Source of the DNA: Synchiropus splendidus
Taxonomy: Eukaryota > Chordata > Actinopteri > Syngnathiformes > Callionymidae
Assembly (NCBI RefSeq): GCF_027744825.2
Contig: NC_071347.1
Location: 22,362,001 to 22,426,000, forward strand
Length of the DNA stretch: 64,000 bases
Direction of reading: 5' to 3'
Positions 1 to 11,600 of this stretch are shown here, in pieces. The stretch's first letter is position 1; every line of letters starts with the position of its first letter. The notes under the pieces were generated by a model, which was not told where the DNA came from, did no database searches, and saw only the letters and a program-made list of their open reading frames with translations. Both the position numbers and the translations under genes were made by a program.

Positions 1-854
1 CAGAATTAGTCACCAGAGTCTCTTGTTAGCATCTGAACGTCACGGTGATTCAAATTTCTCCCGGTAGAAATGAAACCTTTGTTTTTCCGACAACATTTGA
101 GAACATCAGCAAATGGGAACATTCATTTAGGGAACAGATAAAATCAGGGAAATGTCACACAAGACTAATGACATGTACGAAGGAGGACATCAACCCACAT
201 TAATTCAGTGATAATATATGTGGGAACTATACATCAAAACGAGGGAACAAAAACGGACAGGCTGTAGTTTACTTCTTTATGGCAGATGAAACTAAAGGTA
301 CACTGAAATGAGGGAACACTTCACAGAGGGAAGTTGACCATGTATTGACACAAGAGAACTAGAGTTTGACAGGGAACAAAAATTTTGTTTTGACGCGAGG
401 GAACTATTTTATGAAAGTGTGTAGTGAGAGGAAGGGACTATAAAAGTATTAATTTTCACATCTTGTGTTTATATAAGGGAAAGGCAAAGACTCAAAACAA
501 AGGGCCTGTATACACACACAAGGGAACAACAGTATGTAGTCCCACTGACGTGGGAACCATTGTCTCAGACTGAGGCAGGATATTCAGATGCAGTAATTAT
601 GCACCGACATATGAGAACCTTGTTTTGACAGAAGGGAACTATATTTTGAAAGAGAAGTAAAGACAGACTAGGGAACAATGTGTTGATACAAGGAGAGCTG
701 TGGAGGGAACTACTTCTGGACACAGAGTCGAGTGCGGTGTGCGTTGATGTGCACAAACAAGTGGAACAAGGCACCATACGATGAAAATGCATTGTCATTT
801 AAATTTAAAAGAAGGGAACTACATCTAAATTGATGGAAACCATGTTCTGAGACT
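1..854. repeat. Decayed GGGAAC-motif repeat, left flank of minisatellite
   Basis: The hexamer GGGAAC occurs about 13 times here at irregular 20-90 base spacing, often preceded by A/G and by TTGACA-like words; chance would give less than one. The segment at about 550-590 resembles the 3' boundary of the homogeneous array next door (GACTGAGGCAGGAT followed by similar bases). I read this as an old, diverged part of the same tandem array. It lies downstream of the last akap13 exon found here, so probably in an intron. No coding exon is visible. Confidence 0.7.
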
Positions 855-1602
855 GAGGGAACTACAGTCCGAGACTGAGGGAACCACCGTCTGAGACTGA
901 GGGAACCACCGTCTGAGACTGAGGGGACCACCGTCTGAGACTGAGGGAACAACAGTCTGAGACTGAGGGAACAACAGTCTGAGACTGAGGGAACCACCGT
1001 CTGAGACTGAGAGAACCACCGTCTGAGACTGAGGGAACAACAGTCTGAGACTGAGGGAACCACCGTTTGAGACTGAGGGAACCACCGTCTGAGACTGAGG
1101 GAACAACAGTCTGAGACTAAGGGAACCACTGTCTGAGACTGAGGGAACCACTGTCTGAGACTGAGGGAACCACTGTCTGAGACTGAGGGAACAACAGTCT
1201 GAGACTGAGGGAACCACCGTTTGAGACTGAGGGAACCACCGTCTGAGACTGAGGGAACAACAGTCTGAGACTGAGGGAACCACTGTCTGAGACTGAGGGA
1301 ACCACTATCTGAGACTGAGGGAACAACAGTCTGAGACTGAGGGAACCACTGTCTGAGACTGAGGGAACAACAGTCTGAGACTGAGGGAACAACAGTCTGA
1401 GACTGAAGGAACAACAGTCTGAGACTGAGGGAACAACAGTCTGAGACTGAGGGAACAACAGTCTGAGACTGAGGGAACAAGAGACTGAGACTGAGGGAAC
1501 AACAGTCTGAGACTGAGGGAACCACTGTCTGAGACTGAGGGAACCACTGTCTGAGACTGAGGGAACCACCGTCTGAGACTGAGGGAACCACTGTCTGAGA
1601 CT
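855..1602. repeat. Minisatellite, 34 units of 22 bp
   Basis: The array is 748 bases, exactly 34 x 22 with no indel. Each unit is GAGGGAAC, then a six-base variable core, then TCTGAGACT (with GTCTGAGAC forming an odd palindrome). Three main cores alternate: CACCGT, AACAGT and CACTGT. Units 10-16 and 17-23 look like a seven-unit (154 bp) duplication, because both start with the rare GTTTGAGACT variant followed by cores CACCGT, AACAGT, CACTGT. Since 22 is not a multiple of three and the unit has no stop on one strand, it produces long spurious open frames. Confidence 0.97.
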
Positions 1603-1990
1603 GAGGCAGGATTTTTAGATGAAGTGCATTTAACAACATGAGGAGGCCTAGCATTAGCAGAAGGGAACCATGAATCAAAGTAAAGGAACAGTAGAAATGG
1701 AAAAAGGAACTGTGTACTGACATTGAGAAACGTGGAGGAAACTGTCGACACAAGGGGAAACACATAGGGAACTACATCTAGGCAGTGGGAGGAATACACA
1801 GGCAAGCGTGAAGTACACATTGACTCGAAGGAACAAATCGAAAGCAGCTATCGATGCAAAGAAACAACTCTACTGTATTGTACAAGAAGGGAACTACACT
1901 GACGGGAGGAACACTATTGTCAGATAACAAATGTTGTGACTGTAAACAGGCTCTAATCACTGGCACGTGTGACACAAGGACACAAAATCA
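1603..1990. repeat. Decayed right flank of the minisatellite
   Basis: AGGGAAC and AAGGAAC words continue at about 1660-1910 with spacing similar to the left flank, fading into unique sequence. The first bases after the array (GACTGAGGCAGGAT, then TTAGATG) are a diverged copy of 559-590, so the same boundary exists on both sides of a roughly 1 kb segment. Confidence 0.6.
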
Positions 1991-2990
1991 GAGTGCTATA
2001 TTGACCCAAGAGAGGCCGATGAGGAGAGAAGTCAACAAAGTGAAACCCGCTTTACAATCGCTGCAGGCGGAGTGATTTAATAACCCCTCGCTCGAATCCA
2101 GTTCTCAGCTGACCTCGAGTTTCTCTGCCCACTGTGAGGCTGACATCACCAGGTTGCTCAGAGACAGTGACCCACACAAACAGTGCAGCGGGATCGCACA
2201 CACACACGTCCGACCTGACGTTGTTTTATGTGTCTCTACCCTTCCTTCCATTCATGCAGCAAACAAAACCACTATCTAAGACCGCTGATAAAGGAAGGGC
2301 ACACAAAAGGGTCACTAAATGTCAGACGCTAAATAAAACTGAGCTGTAAAAACGGCTGGTCGGACCGTCCGCTGCCATTTTGTTATGAGTTCATCAGAGT
2401 CTTCACGCCTGTTTTCTCAAATCCACTATGGTAAATCAGGAAAAATTATGAATTACCCTTTTCATTTATTCATTTATTACATTTTTTTAAACAAGCTCAC
2501 AAGGTTTTTGGGGACAACTTTGTGATTCCATTTTCAACATCTTCTTCTGATGATCAATATCTTTTATGCTAGAATGAACTACCTATTTTTCATTTTCATT
2601 CATTTTAATCATCACAATGTTTTCAAGTTTGAGTTAATTTTGCTTTTTAATTTTACTTCAATAGATCCCCCACCCAAAAAAGAAATGAATATTAATGTCT
2701 GCGTTGATGATAAACAACAAAAACAAAACACATTCACATTCTAAGTGAAAAAAGTTCCATCAAGTAGAAACTTAGTAGAAATTTAAGATGCATATGCAAC
2801 ACATTCGCTCCTAAAAATCCTTTACATTTATCCAAAATGATTTTTCTGGTTCATCTCTGGTTCTGATTATTGGATTGATGTTGCCTCACAGATGGAAGCA
2901 GCCATCTTTGCTAAGCAGGCACTAAAGAAGAACTCGCCCGGCGTGTTATCCACCTAAAGACAAACAAGTGCGGCGACAAACTGTATTTAC
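1991..2990. other. akap13 intron, no other feature seen
   Basis: AT-rich non-coding sequence between the minisatellite and the donor of the large akap13 exon. I found no exon with acceptor, open frame and donor, and no clear transposon end. It is the start of the intron leading to the next akap13 exon, which must lie beyond position 1. Confidence 0.5.
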
Positions 2991-5609
2991 CTGGCAGGGA
3001 TGTGCCCACGGCCGTATCCGTCCTCTCCCCAGCCTGCTTCCTCTGGTGCTCCCTCTCCTTCCACCCGTCGACTGTGTCCTCGCCGCAAGACTCCGTGGCA
3101 GAGGTGGCGTGATCTTTGACCTGGAGGACGTCATCTGAAGCGACCTGCTCCGGGGCTGCCACCAAATCAGACGTCTGGATTTCCAGACGTGGCGGGGTGG
3201 ACTCGGCGTCTGGAGCGGGAGATGTGAAACCGCAGGCATGTGGCGAGGAGGGGATAGTGTCCAGGGACGGTGTTTGAACACCAGCAGGCTGCTCACTCTC
3301 CCTCTCCATGGAGAACTCAAAATCTGCACTTCCTAATTGTGTGATCAGCTCATTGGGCTCTGCTGACAGAGCGACACCTGCTGACAACATCTCAGCGGCT
3401 TCATCTCTCAGTAACTGGACGCTCCCGTCTGACACGTCCTGTCCAGTGTCAACGACAGGAGAGTTGAGATGCCTCTCGGGCTGTTCGGTCTGTAGGTCAA
3501 CATGACATTCCTCATCATCAGACTCAGTGGGACCCTCACCCTGCACTTCAGAGACGCCATCGTTCAGGCGCACAACATCTTCTGACTGACAGACTTGCAC
3601 AGTCTGATCTGGACTGTGGCTCCTCCCCTCTGAATCTTTAGACACACTCTCTCCTCCTTGTCCAGGATCCGCGGCCGGTTTACTTAACAAAAGTGCAGTC
3701 TGTGAGTATGCGAGCAGTTGACAGCTATTGTCTGTCAGCTGTGTGGACACTTGAGGGACGCTGTTCTCCACCAACTGGGTCAGTGTGTCGTGGGGTGAGG
3801 ATCTCTTGGTGGAGGAAAAGTGTTGGCAGATTTCTAAGTGAGCCACAGCTGATGCTATCGCAACTGTCACGACGGCAACCGCTGTGGCGACGAGGTTTTC
3901 GTCACTTCTTACACCCCCGTAACATGCATCACTGCCGCGCTCATCGTCTCCACCTCTGCTCTCCTGACGTCTCCACGTACCAGTTTCCTCATTAGCCGCC
4001 CCCAGCCCATTGTGTTTTCCCTCTGTCAACGTCTCCGCGGCAGAACAATGGCTGAAACGATCCCCAGCTGTTTTCTCTGCGCTTCCATCCTTCAGCTGGA
4101 CATCTGTCGTGCCTTCAGCCGCCACTGCTGTCTCGACCGGAGGCTTCTCTGACGCCTCCGAAGGTTGTGGCGGGTCGCTACCGATCCCCGAATGTGGCAT
4201 ATTCCGCTCAGGAAATTCCTCAACGAGCGAGTCCTCAGTGAATATACTTGGAACAGTCTGTTCTGACGGACGGTTGGATCCAGTCGTGCCATCCTCACTT
4301 GCTGCTGCTGTTAAATCCATGATCGGCGAATTCTCACCCTCACTACTATCCACTTGCCGCACTTCAACTTTTCTGTCCAAAGATAAGTCTGCTTCTGAAG
4401 TCTGAGACGTGAGTTCATCAGTCCCTTGTGCTTTAGGGTCCTCAGGACTTGTCCCGACTTCAGCCTGTGCAGACCAAACGTCCAGTAAACTCTCGTCATC
4501 TGTCCTTTGTCGGCCCTCATTTGCTACACTTGGGTTGCCATCTGTAGTTCTGTCCGTTTCATCATACTCAGATTGGGTTAAAGAATCAAGATCAGCTACC
4601 TCGAACAAGGAGACGTCGGTGTTGTCCAAACACTGTGATGAAGACTGGGCAGTGTATTGAGCATCAGGCTCCGTTCCACACTCCAAATCCTTCGACTCTT
4701 CGACTGACGACGGCGCGTCCAACCATCCGGACTCCGTTCCAAGGTCCAAGCTCTCGTCACGCAGCGGTGAAGCTGTTATTTGGGACCGTCCATGGTCCTG
4801 CTGGCTGGCGGAGTCGGGAACAAGAGTGTCCCTGGTGTCTGTCTGGCTCGGGAGTCGCATAACAGCGCTGTCAGCTTCCTCACTCGGACTCTGGACCTTT
4901 TCCCATCCTGTTTTATCCTCAGCTTCTGTTTCTGTTGCTGCTGCCAGGACTTTACCCTCGTTCTCCAGCTCCAGACTCAAGCCAGAATCCAGCTCTGCCT
5001 CTGCTCCTCCTCTTCTTCCCTTCTTCTTCCGCTTCTTCTTTCTGGACTTTGCCCCTTTGTCCTCACTCTCCAGTGTCGTTTCAAAGCTGAGAGCCTCCTG
5101 TTCTACTCCCTCCTTCCAACCTGCCCCGACTTCCTCCTCTGGCTGTGATCCGCGCATTTCCCGTCTTTGTGCACAGAGGCCATGTGACGGCGCTGGCAGC
5201 GCTCCAGCAGCATGTGGCCCACTCAGGCCTGGAGACAGCGGAGGAGAGCGCTGACCGTGTTCTGACAGCTGTGAGGCGCTAAGACCAGAAGCCTGCGTCG
5301 ATATCAAACCACATTGCTTCTCTTCTTCCTCCAGCTGTCGGCTCTCCTTCTCCTCCACCGTGCCGTCATCATACCACACTGTGAGAGAGTTCTGATCTGC
5401 GGGCCGGGAGTCCGCACCCGGGTCTTCGTTGTGATACCACTTAGTTCTGGGAGAGTCGGTTCCTCTCCCTGCGCAGGGATTTCTCTGAGGCTCGGGGGAG
5501 TTGGCACGACCAGGCGGCGGGCTGGGGTGTGTGGAGTCGGCCAGTCTGGGCTCCTCTGCAACCGTCTGGCTGTCCCGGGGATTCTGGGACTGTTCCTGGC
5601 CCATGTTTA
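2991..5609 (-). CDS. akap13: akap13 exon 9, large acidic exon (873 codons' worth)
   Basis: The acceptor is TTGCAG just above 5609 and the donor GTAAAT at 2990-2985; phase 1 in and phase 1 out, 2619 bases. The coding is low-complexity, rich in E, D, S, T and Q, as in the large central exon of mammalian AKAP13. A basic cluster (SRKKKRKKKGRRGG, around 5015-5055) looks like a nuclear localisation or lipid-binding patch. A short, very hydrophobic helix-like segment at 3835-3894 sits where an RII-binding amphipathic helix might be expected. The ATG at 5604 is internal, not a start, because it follows a good acceptor and the upstream frame continues from exon 8. Confidence 0.9.
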
Positions 5610-8600
5610 CTGCAAGACAGGATTAGACCAAAGATTAAATATTGGCCATTTTTATTGTTCACTGAAACAACATCTCTACTTCACTACTCTACTAGGGTTC
5701 GGACTGCTGTCACCAAAACAGCTTTTCCATTATCCATGACTCAAGCTGACAGCGGATATTTTAACTTTACTGTAAACCTGAAACCTTATCTCACGGTGAC
5801 CGTGATTTATCAAGTGAATCACTCACTAGCAACATGAACTTGTTAACCACACACATCACTGTAGAAAATGTTTAGCCAGGAAACACTGGCAATGCAATGA
5901 TGACAAGAATGAGGAGGTCAGCTGCTCTGAATTCGATTGAAAACTGGATACCAAGTTTGGGGCACACTGCAGACTCTCCTATTTTACACGATGCCTTAAT
6001 CTCTGACAGACAGTTTTCAAGCTACAGTTTGAAATAATGATATCAAAGCGGAATATTTCATTGAGAAAACTCATCGACTGAAATAATTAACACTTTCAAA
6101 AACATATCTGATCGATGAAAACAACAGGTCAAACTGTTAAATTCTCAAACTTTAAGGGTAAAAAAAAAGTAACCTCTTGTGTGAGACAGATTCACTTCCC
6201 GGGAGGTCAGCTGCCTAGGCTCCTCAGTGATCTGAATTAGATTGAAAACTGGATACCAAGTGAATATCTGTCACTGAATTTATTTCCGCTGAATAGGTTT
6301 ATTTGTTTTTTCACAAAAACAAAAGCAAAAAAAAAAAAACTCAGCTAAAGGGATTAGAGTCTCCTGGGCACCGAGGTGCTGAACACCAACCACAGCAGCG
6401 CAGTGCCAATACAAGAAACATCTCACGGTAAAAGACATCAGCTGATAGTTAACCCTTTGGGCGCCAATGGTGCAACATTGCAACATTTCAACAAGCCAAG
6501 CCAGTAATTTCACAGCTGATGTAGTGACTACTTTACACAAGCAGATGGCAGACATCTGTAACTACAATGTAAGCAACATTTCTGGTTCTGTTTCTGCTGA
6601 AATCTGGAGAAGATCAAGATTGAAAACGGCCGCTTGGATGATGAGACGAGGGAGTGAATTGGACTGACTCATATTCTGATGAAGATTTTCACTCGTACGG
6701 TATGACAGAGAATGATGCTGTTTCTGCGCGTAGTGACACCATGTCCGCAGGCAGCGTACTGGAGCTGATGCTTTCATCATTATCATCATCATCATCGCTG
6801 CTTCATAGATGAGGAAGACTGTCTCCAGTCGATAGGATAAACATCTGTAAAAGCTATGTGATACAGGTGACTGGTACTTCCATCCCAAACTTTGGGGCAC
6901 ACTGCAGACTCTCCTATTTTACAATATGCCTTCATCTCTGACAGTTTTCAATTTCAATGAAAAAACTTTGCCGCACAAAAAGTACAGAGCACTCCGGAAC
7001 CTCATCAACTGAATTAACACTTTCAAAAACATATTTGATCAATGAAAATAACTTAAAGTTAAACTGTTAAATTCTCAACCAGTATGGTAAGAAAACAACC
7101 TCTTGTATGAGACAAAATCACTTCCTGGGCGTTTAAGTGTCCATGCTAACCAGCGGCGTTAGAACGTGAGCCTCATTTAGACTTCTCTTTTTGGCACGTT
7201 GCACTCTGAACAAAAACAACTACCATGCTGGAGGAGTTCAATCTTAGTATGGCCCACTGTGTAATCGCACTACGTTCTGCCAAAAACTGTTTGAAGTACC
7301 TAAAAGATTATACTCTTATGTACCCAAGTATGGCAAGTTCTACATCAGAAGTATTTTTCCAATTTCAATTCAAATGTCCTGAGTTGCAAACCAGTATTTG
7401 CTCAAAATCATTTATCATCAAATATTTTCCCCAAGTACTGACCAAGAAAATGCAGGACTATACCAAGTGTCTTCCATAAAAGCTCCTATCCACATATGTA
7501 TCCAAGTATCATTGCAGAGTACTACTCAAGTATCTTAGGTATTGTTCCAAATTCTTACTCGGCCAGCCCGGCATTTTGTGAACATTTTCAGTATGAAGAT
7601 ATACTTCCTTAAGAGCAACCCAAGATTATGATAACGTTTTACTTTGAAGTTTGAGAACCTTTCCAAGTGGGAAACAGGTTTACCACAGTCTTAACAAGTT
7701 TTACCCAAGCACAAGTATAGGACCATCAGTTCGAGTGGTCTCAAAGGTTCAAAGGTGACCTGCTACATCTCAGGGCCATGGCCAGTGCTAATGTTGGTGT
7801 TGTCAAGTCAAGTCTCGCTCCCGCGACACTACAAGTCCTACCACTGGGGTCGTGTACTGCAATGATCATAACTATTGCTGTAAGTCATCACCACTTGTGC
7901 AAGTGTAACCACAGAAAGGGGCTGTGAGAGCGCCAAAATTCTCACTGCTCAGAGTGACTTCAAGTACTTGGACGGAAACGCGTCTGGGGTTTTGAATTGT
8001 AATCAGAGTGACTCAATCTGCTCCCACTTACTAACCTGAGCAGCTATTTGAGGGGGAAGAAAGAGAATTTTACCTCGACCAAGTGAATCTGAGACTCAAG
8101 GGAACACCTGACCAGGCAGCCGAGTAAATACAAGAAGAGGGCGATGACGCGATGTCTCATCTCTTTGCTGCACAGTACTTTGAAGACCAAAGTGATTAAA
8201 GCACAACTGCCTTGTGCTCAGTGACACGAGCCACATGTTGCGTCTCACGCTCTTCAAGTTTTGTCTATTTTTAGACAGAGCAAAGACATTTCATGAGTCA
8301 GCGTCACGTCTTCCTGGCGTGACGGCACTTTGAAGAACCAAGGTTTGAATTCAGCGCCACAGAAGCGTCATAAATCTCACCAGATCAAGGGGTGTTTTCT
8401 CAGCTTACCTGGACGTCCTGCATCCAACGCCGCGGCCTGCTCAGGTCTCTGCTCGGTCTCCGTCACACTCTCTGGTATCAGCTGCTCAACTTCCCACTTC
8501 TCTCCTTCCTGTTTTTCTACGACGGCAGTGGTCACTATGGCAACAGCCTTCCTGTTCCCATCACTGGCCGGTGCTGACACTTTTGGCTTTGGGGCTAAAA

Positions 8601-11600
8601 GAGTCTCTTTTGTGGCAACACAACACGGGTCAGTCAGGACGGCGGGCATCATCGCTTCTGTGCGCTGCACGGCGGGCAGACCTCCCTGCAGTCCGCTTCC
8701 TGTTGTCTTTGGTGGCCTCGCTGAAGTTCCTTTAACGCTCTCTGGGGTGTTTTTGCTGCTACTTCCTGGAGAATCCGTCGCATGTTTTGCATTTTTGTTG
8801 GTTTTCCTTTTGTTTTTCCTGCTTCGGCCAACATGGGGTTTGGCACTGGAGCTCCTCTCTTCTGTTTCCTGGCCCGCGGTCCCGGCGGAGACGACCGTGT
8901 GAACTGCAGAACCATCCACCAGTGGACAGTCTTCTAATGAGCCAGGATGCGTGGGCTCCTCTGCTACAACCACACCTGCGAGTCCTCTGCTGTCCTGCTG
9001 GCCGTTGGTGCAGGCCGGTGCCACCAAACCACCATCGTCTGGGTTTCCCTGTCATCAGAGACAGACATGAAGTCAGTCAACTTGCTGAGCTCTGAAAAAC
9101 GCGAGAGGAAAGTGAGATCCACTCACTTTCGCTGAGCATGTAGGAAACTGTTTTACTACTTAAACTTCTGCTTGCTATTTTTAACTCTGAAAATATCCCA
9201 GCGGGGGACTTTGATTTAGTAGCAACAGAGTTTTTATTTACTGACACAGCTTTACGATTATTAATCTCCAAGCGCTGAAATGTTTTTTCTCCACAGGATG
9301 TCTGGGCTCTCTCCTGCAGACAGGCCCAGTCATGCAGGAGGAGCAGCCAGTTCAGGTGGTGTCTCCTGGACGAGAGGAGTGTCCAACCGGGAGGACGCCC
9401 CGGGGCAGACCCAGCACACGGTGGACAGACGTCACACACTTGACCCAAGAATTCACCGGTGCGCTCCCAGGAAGGAGACAAGTTCAAGAGGGCCACTTTT
9501 TAAATGTTTTTTTCCACCGCTGTGTTTTTTAGTTTTTTTGCAGGCAATTTCCTTGAGTTGACTTTTATGATGATTTCCTTCCTCTCTTTTCGTTGCACTC
9601 AGTGCATTAGCTCTGAGGCTTAAAAAAAAAAATGAAAAGGTAGACTCTCACAAGAGAGCCACTGTTTTTGTTTTTCTTCATGGAAAATTTTAAGTTGTTT
9701 TTTTTTTTTTTCCATTGCCAACTTATTGGAGAGTTTAGTTTGTGTTTTTCCTTATGACACTTGAGGTTTTATTGAAGAAAAAAAGCTTTTTAAATGTATT
9801 ATTATTATTATAATAAATTGATATTTACTTCCACAACTTAAAATATGGTCGGAGTTTAAATTTGGTTGAATTTTATTTTTATATCTTTATATCAGCAAAT
9901 CTGAGGCCATGGTTTTCGACCGGTAAAAGGTGCTTTGTCCTTTCCAGGTAGTTGGGAGTGTCTCTGCCTCACGTGGAGGAGTTAAGGTATCTTGGGGTCT
10001 TGTTCAAGAGTGATGGACGAGTTAAGAGTGAGATTGACAGAATCAATTTACCGCTCAATCTGCCAGCGCATCGAGAGGAGTCAGCAGAGAGGGATGCCTC
10101 CCTGTTCCGAACGTGCCCCACTGGGAAGAGGCCCAGGGGAAGGCCGAGGACACGTTGGAGGCACTATGTCTCTCAGGTGGCCTGGGAACCCCTCAGGCTC
10201 CTCCCAGAAGAGCTAGAGGGGGTGTGCAGGAACAGGGAAGTCTAGGCTTCCCTGCTCAGACTCGCTCCCAGATAAGTGGCAGAAGAAGATATTTGAAATG
10301 GGGGAAAGATAAATAAATAAGAAAAGAGCCCCATAATTTAAAAATTATTTTCAATTTCAAGTCATGTTTATATTTCCATTGCTGACTGTTTTGATGGATG
10401 AACTTGTTTATAACTCTAAAAAACAAAATGGAAGAAGTCAGTTGGTAGAACTATTTTTAAACTTATCATAAGTAGAATTTTTTTTTCATGGTTGGCTTTT
10501 TTTAAATGGTTGACAGGGGTCATTTTTCAATGCTCCACATTGTCCTTGTTGCTTATCATGAGGCCGTTTTACGGCCCTTTCTTGGATGGCTGTTGATTTT
10601 ATGGCGTGACAGGAACTGCGTGTGCTGAGGGACGATGGACAGGAAGAACAGGTGAGAAGGGACAACGATCAGAGTTCCAGAGAAGTGACGCAACAGAACA
10701 TGCCACCATACACACTTGGGTGATTCTCACACAAAAACGCTCGACACTTGAACGCCACCAGAAGTGGCTGGAAAACAAAAACATCAGGGGTGACACCACT
10801 AACTTTTAAACTGTCTGCTCTGCCATTTTTTCCTGCATTAAAAATGACTTTTGGATCAAGACTGAATCAAGGTGGATTTGAGTAACTTCACCTTTCACGC
10901 ACCCCTGAACTAGACCAGTGTCTGCGCTACAAAACTGAAACACATCCACACGATCACTGACAACACAACCTCAGAACTACTCTGTTTGTGAAGCAAAAAA
11001 AAAACTCAAGTCGAAGAAAGCAGATCTAGGTCAGTTGTCAGTTGTCAATCACTTAGATCTGAATGTCTGAACAATGAGGCAACCATCAGAAGAATGAAGA
11101 CTGAAACAGGAAGAAACTATAAAAAGCCATGTGACTGTTAAGGAATGCTGTCATCAGGGTCAACAACAAAACAACAAAAACGTTTTTAAAAATGAAGTTA
11201 CTCTGGAACAGAGATTGACAAGCATTGGTGCGAGATATTTGAAAACCGCAACTAAGTTTCTGAAGCTTATTTGCAGACACCGGTCGAACCATCAACCTTA
11301 GAGCCAGCGCATGTTGTGTCCTCCATTTGACTCACCTTTCTGCTTCTGTGACTCTGAATCCGTCTCCTCAGCTCCCGCACGTCCTCCTGCAAACAGCCGC
11401 CGTCGTCTGCTGCTCCCAGCCGCTCGTCCCACGTCAAAGTGAAGGTGTCGAGAGCCGAGTGGTGCTGAAACACTCGTGGGTCGGCGGCAGAGTTGGCCTC
11501 CTCGGCAGGTTCCACGCAGTCACCCGATGACGCCTCGTACCTGCGGATATCCACACCAGGAAATAAAACCCAGGTCGGAAATGGGATCTGAAGATAAAGT

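Larger units (their letters stand above)
5610..8408 (-). other. akap13 intron 8, repeat-rich
   Basis: Non-coding. It contains a roughly 250 bp direct duplication (5945-6200 and 6886-7130), a possible piggyBac-like terminus at 6453, an ATC-rich microsatellite near 6775-6800 and a decayed CAAGT array at 7260-8095. No exon candidates with good splice sites were seen. Confidence 0.7.
9049..11335 (-). other. akap13 intron 7
   Basis: Non-coding intron with two LINE remnants (9290-9500 and 9895-10290), several A/T homopolymer runs and a T-rich stretch at 9600-9890. No other exon candidate. Confidence 0.6.

Noticed and set aside
855..1602. CRISPR-like array
   Set aside because: Units are contiguous 22-mers without unique spacers, in a vertebrate genome.
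710..1765. 351-codon minus-strand open frame and three similar ones over the minisatellite
   Set aside because: The frames arise because a 22 bp repeat without stops on that strand reads through all frames with a 22-residue period. No splice sites, no family match.
3693..5254. Plus-strand open frames of 83-142 codons opposite akap13 exon 9
   Set aside because: Shadows of the acidic coding exon in antisense; no motifs, and the minus frame is continuous with akap13 by phase.
5602..5604. ATG at 5604 as the start of a separate 897-codon gene
   Set aside because: It lies five bases inside a good acceptor, and exon 8 joins in phase; the codons after 2991 run into intron.
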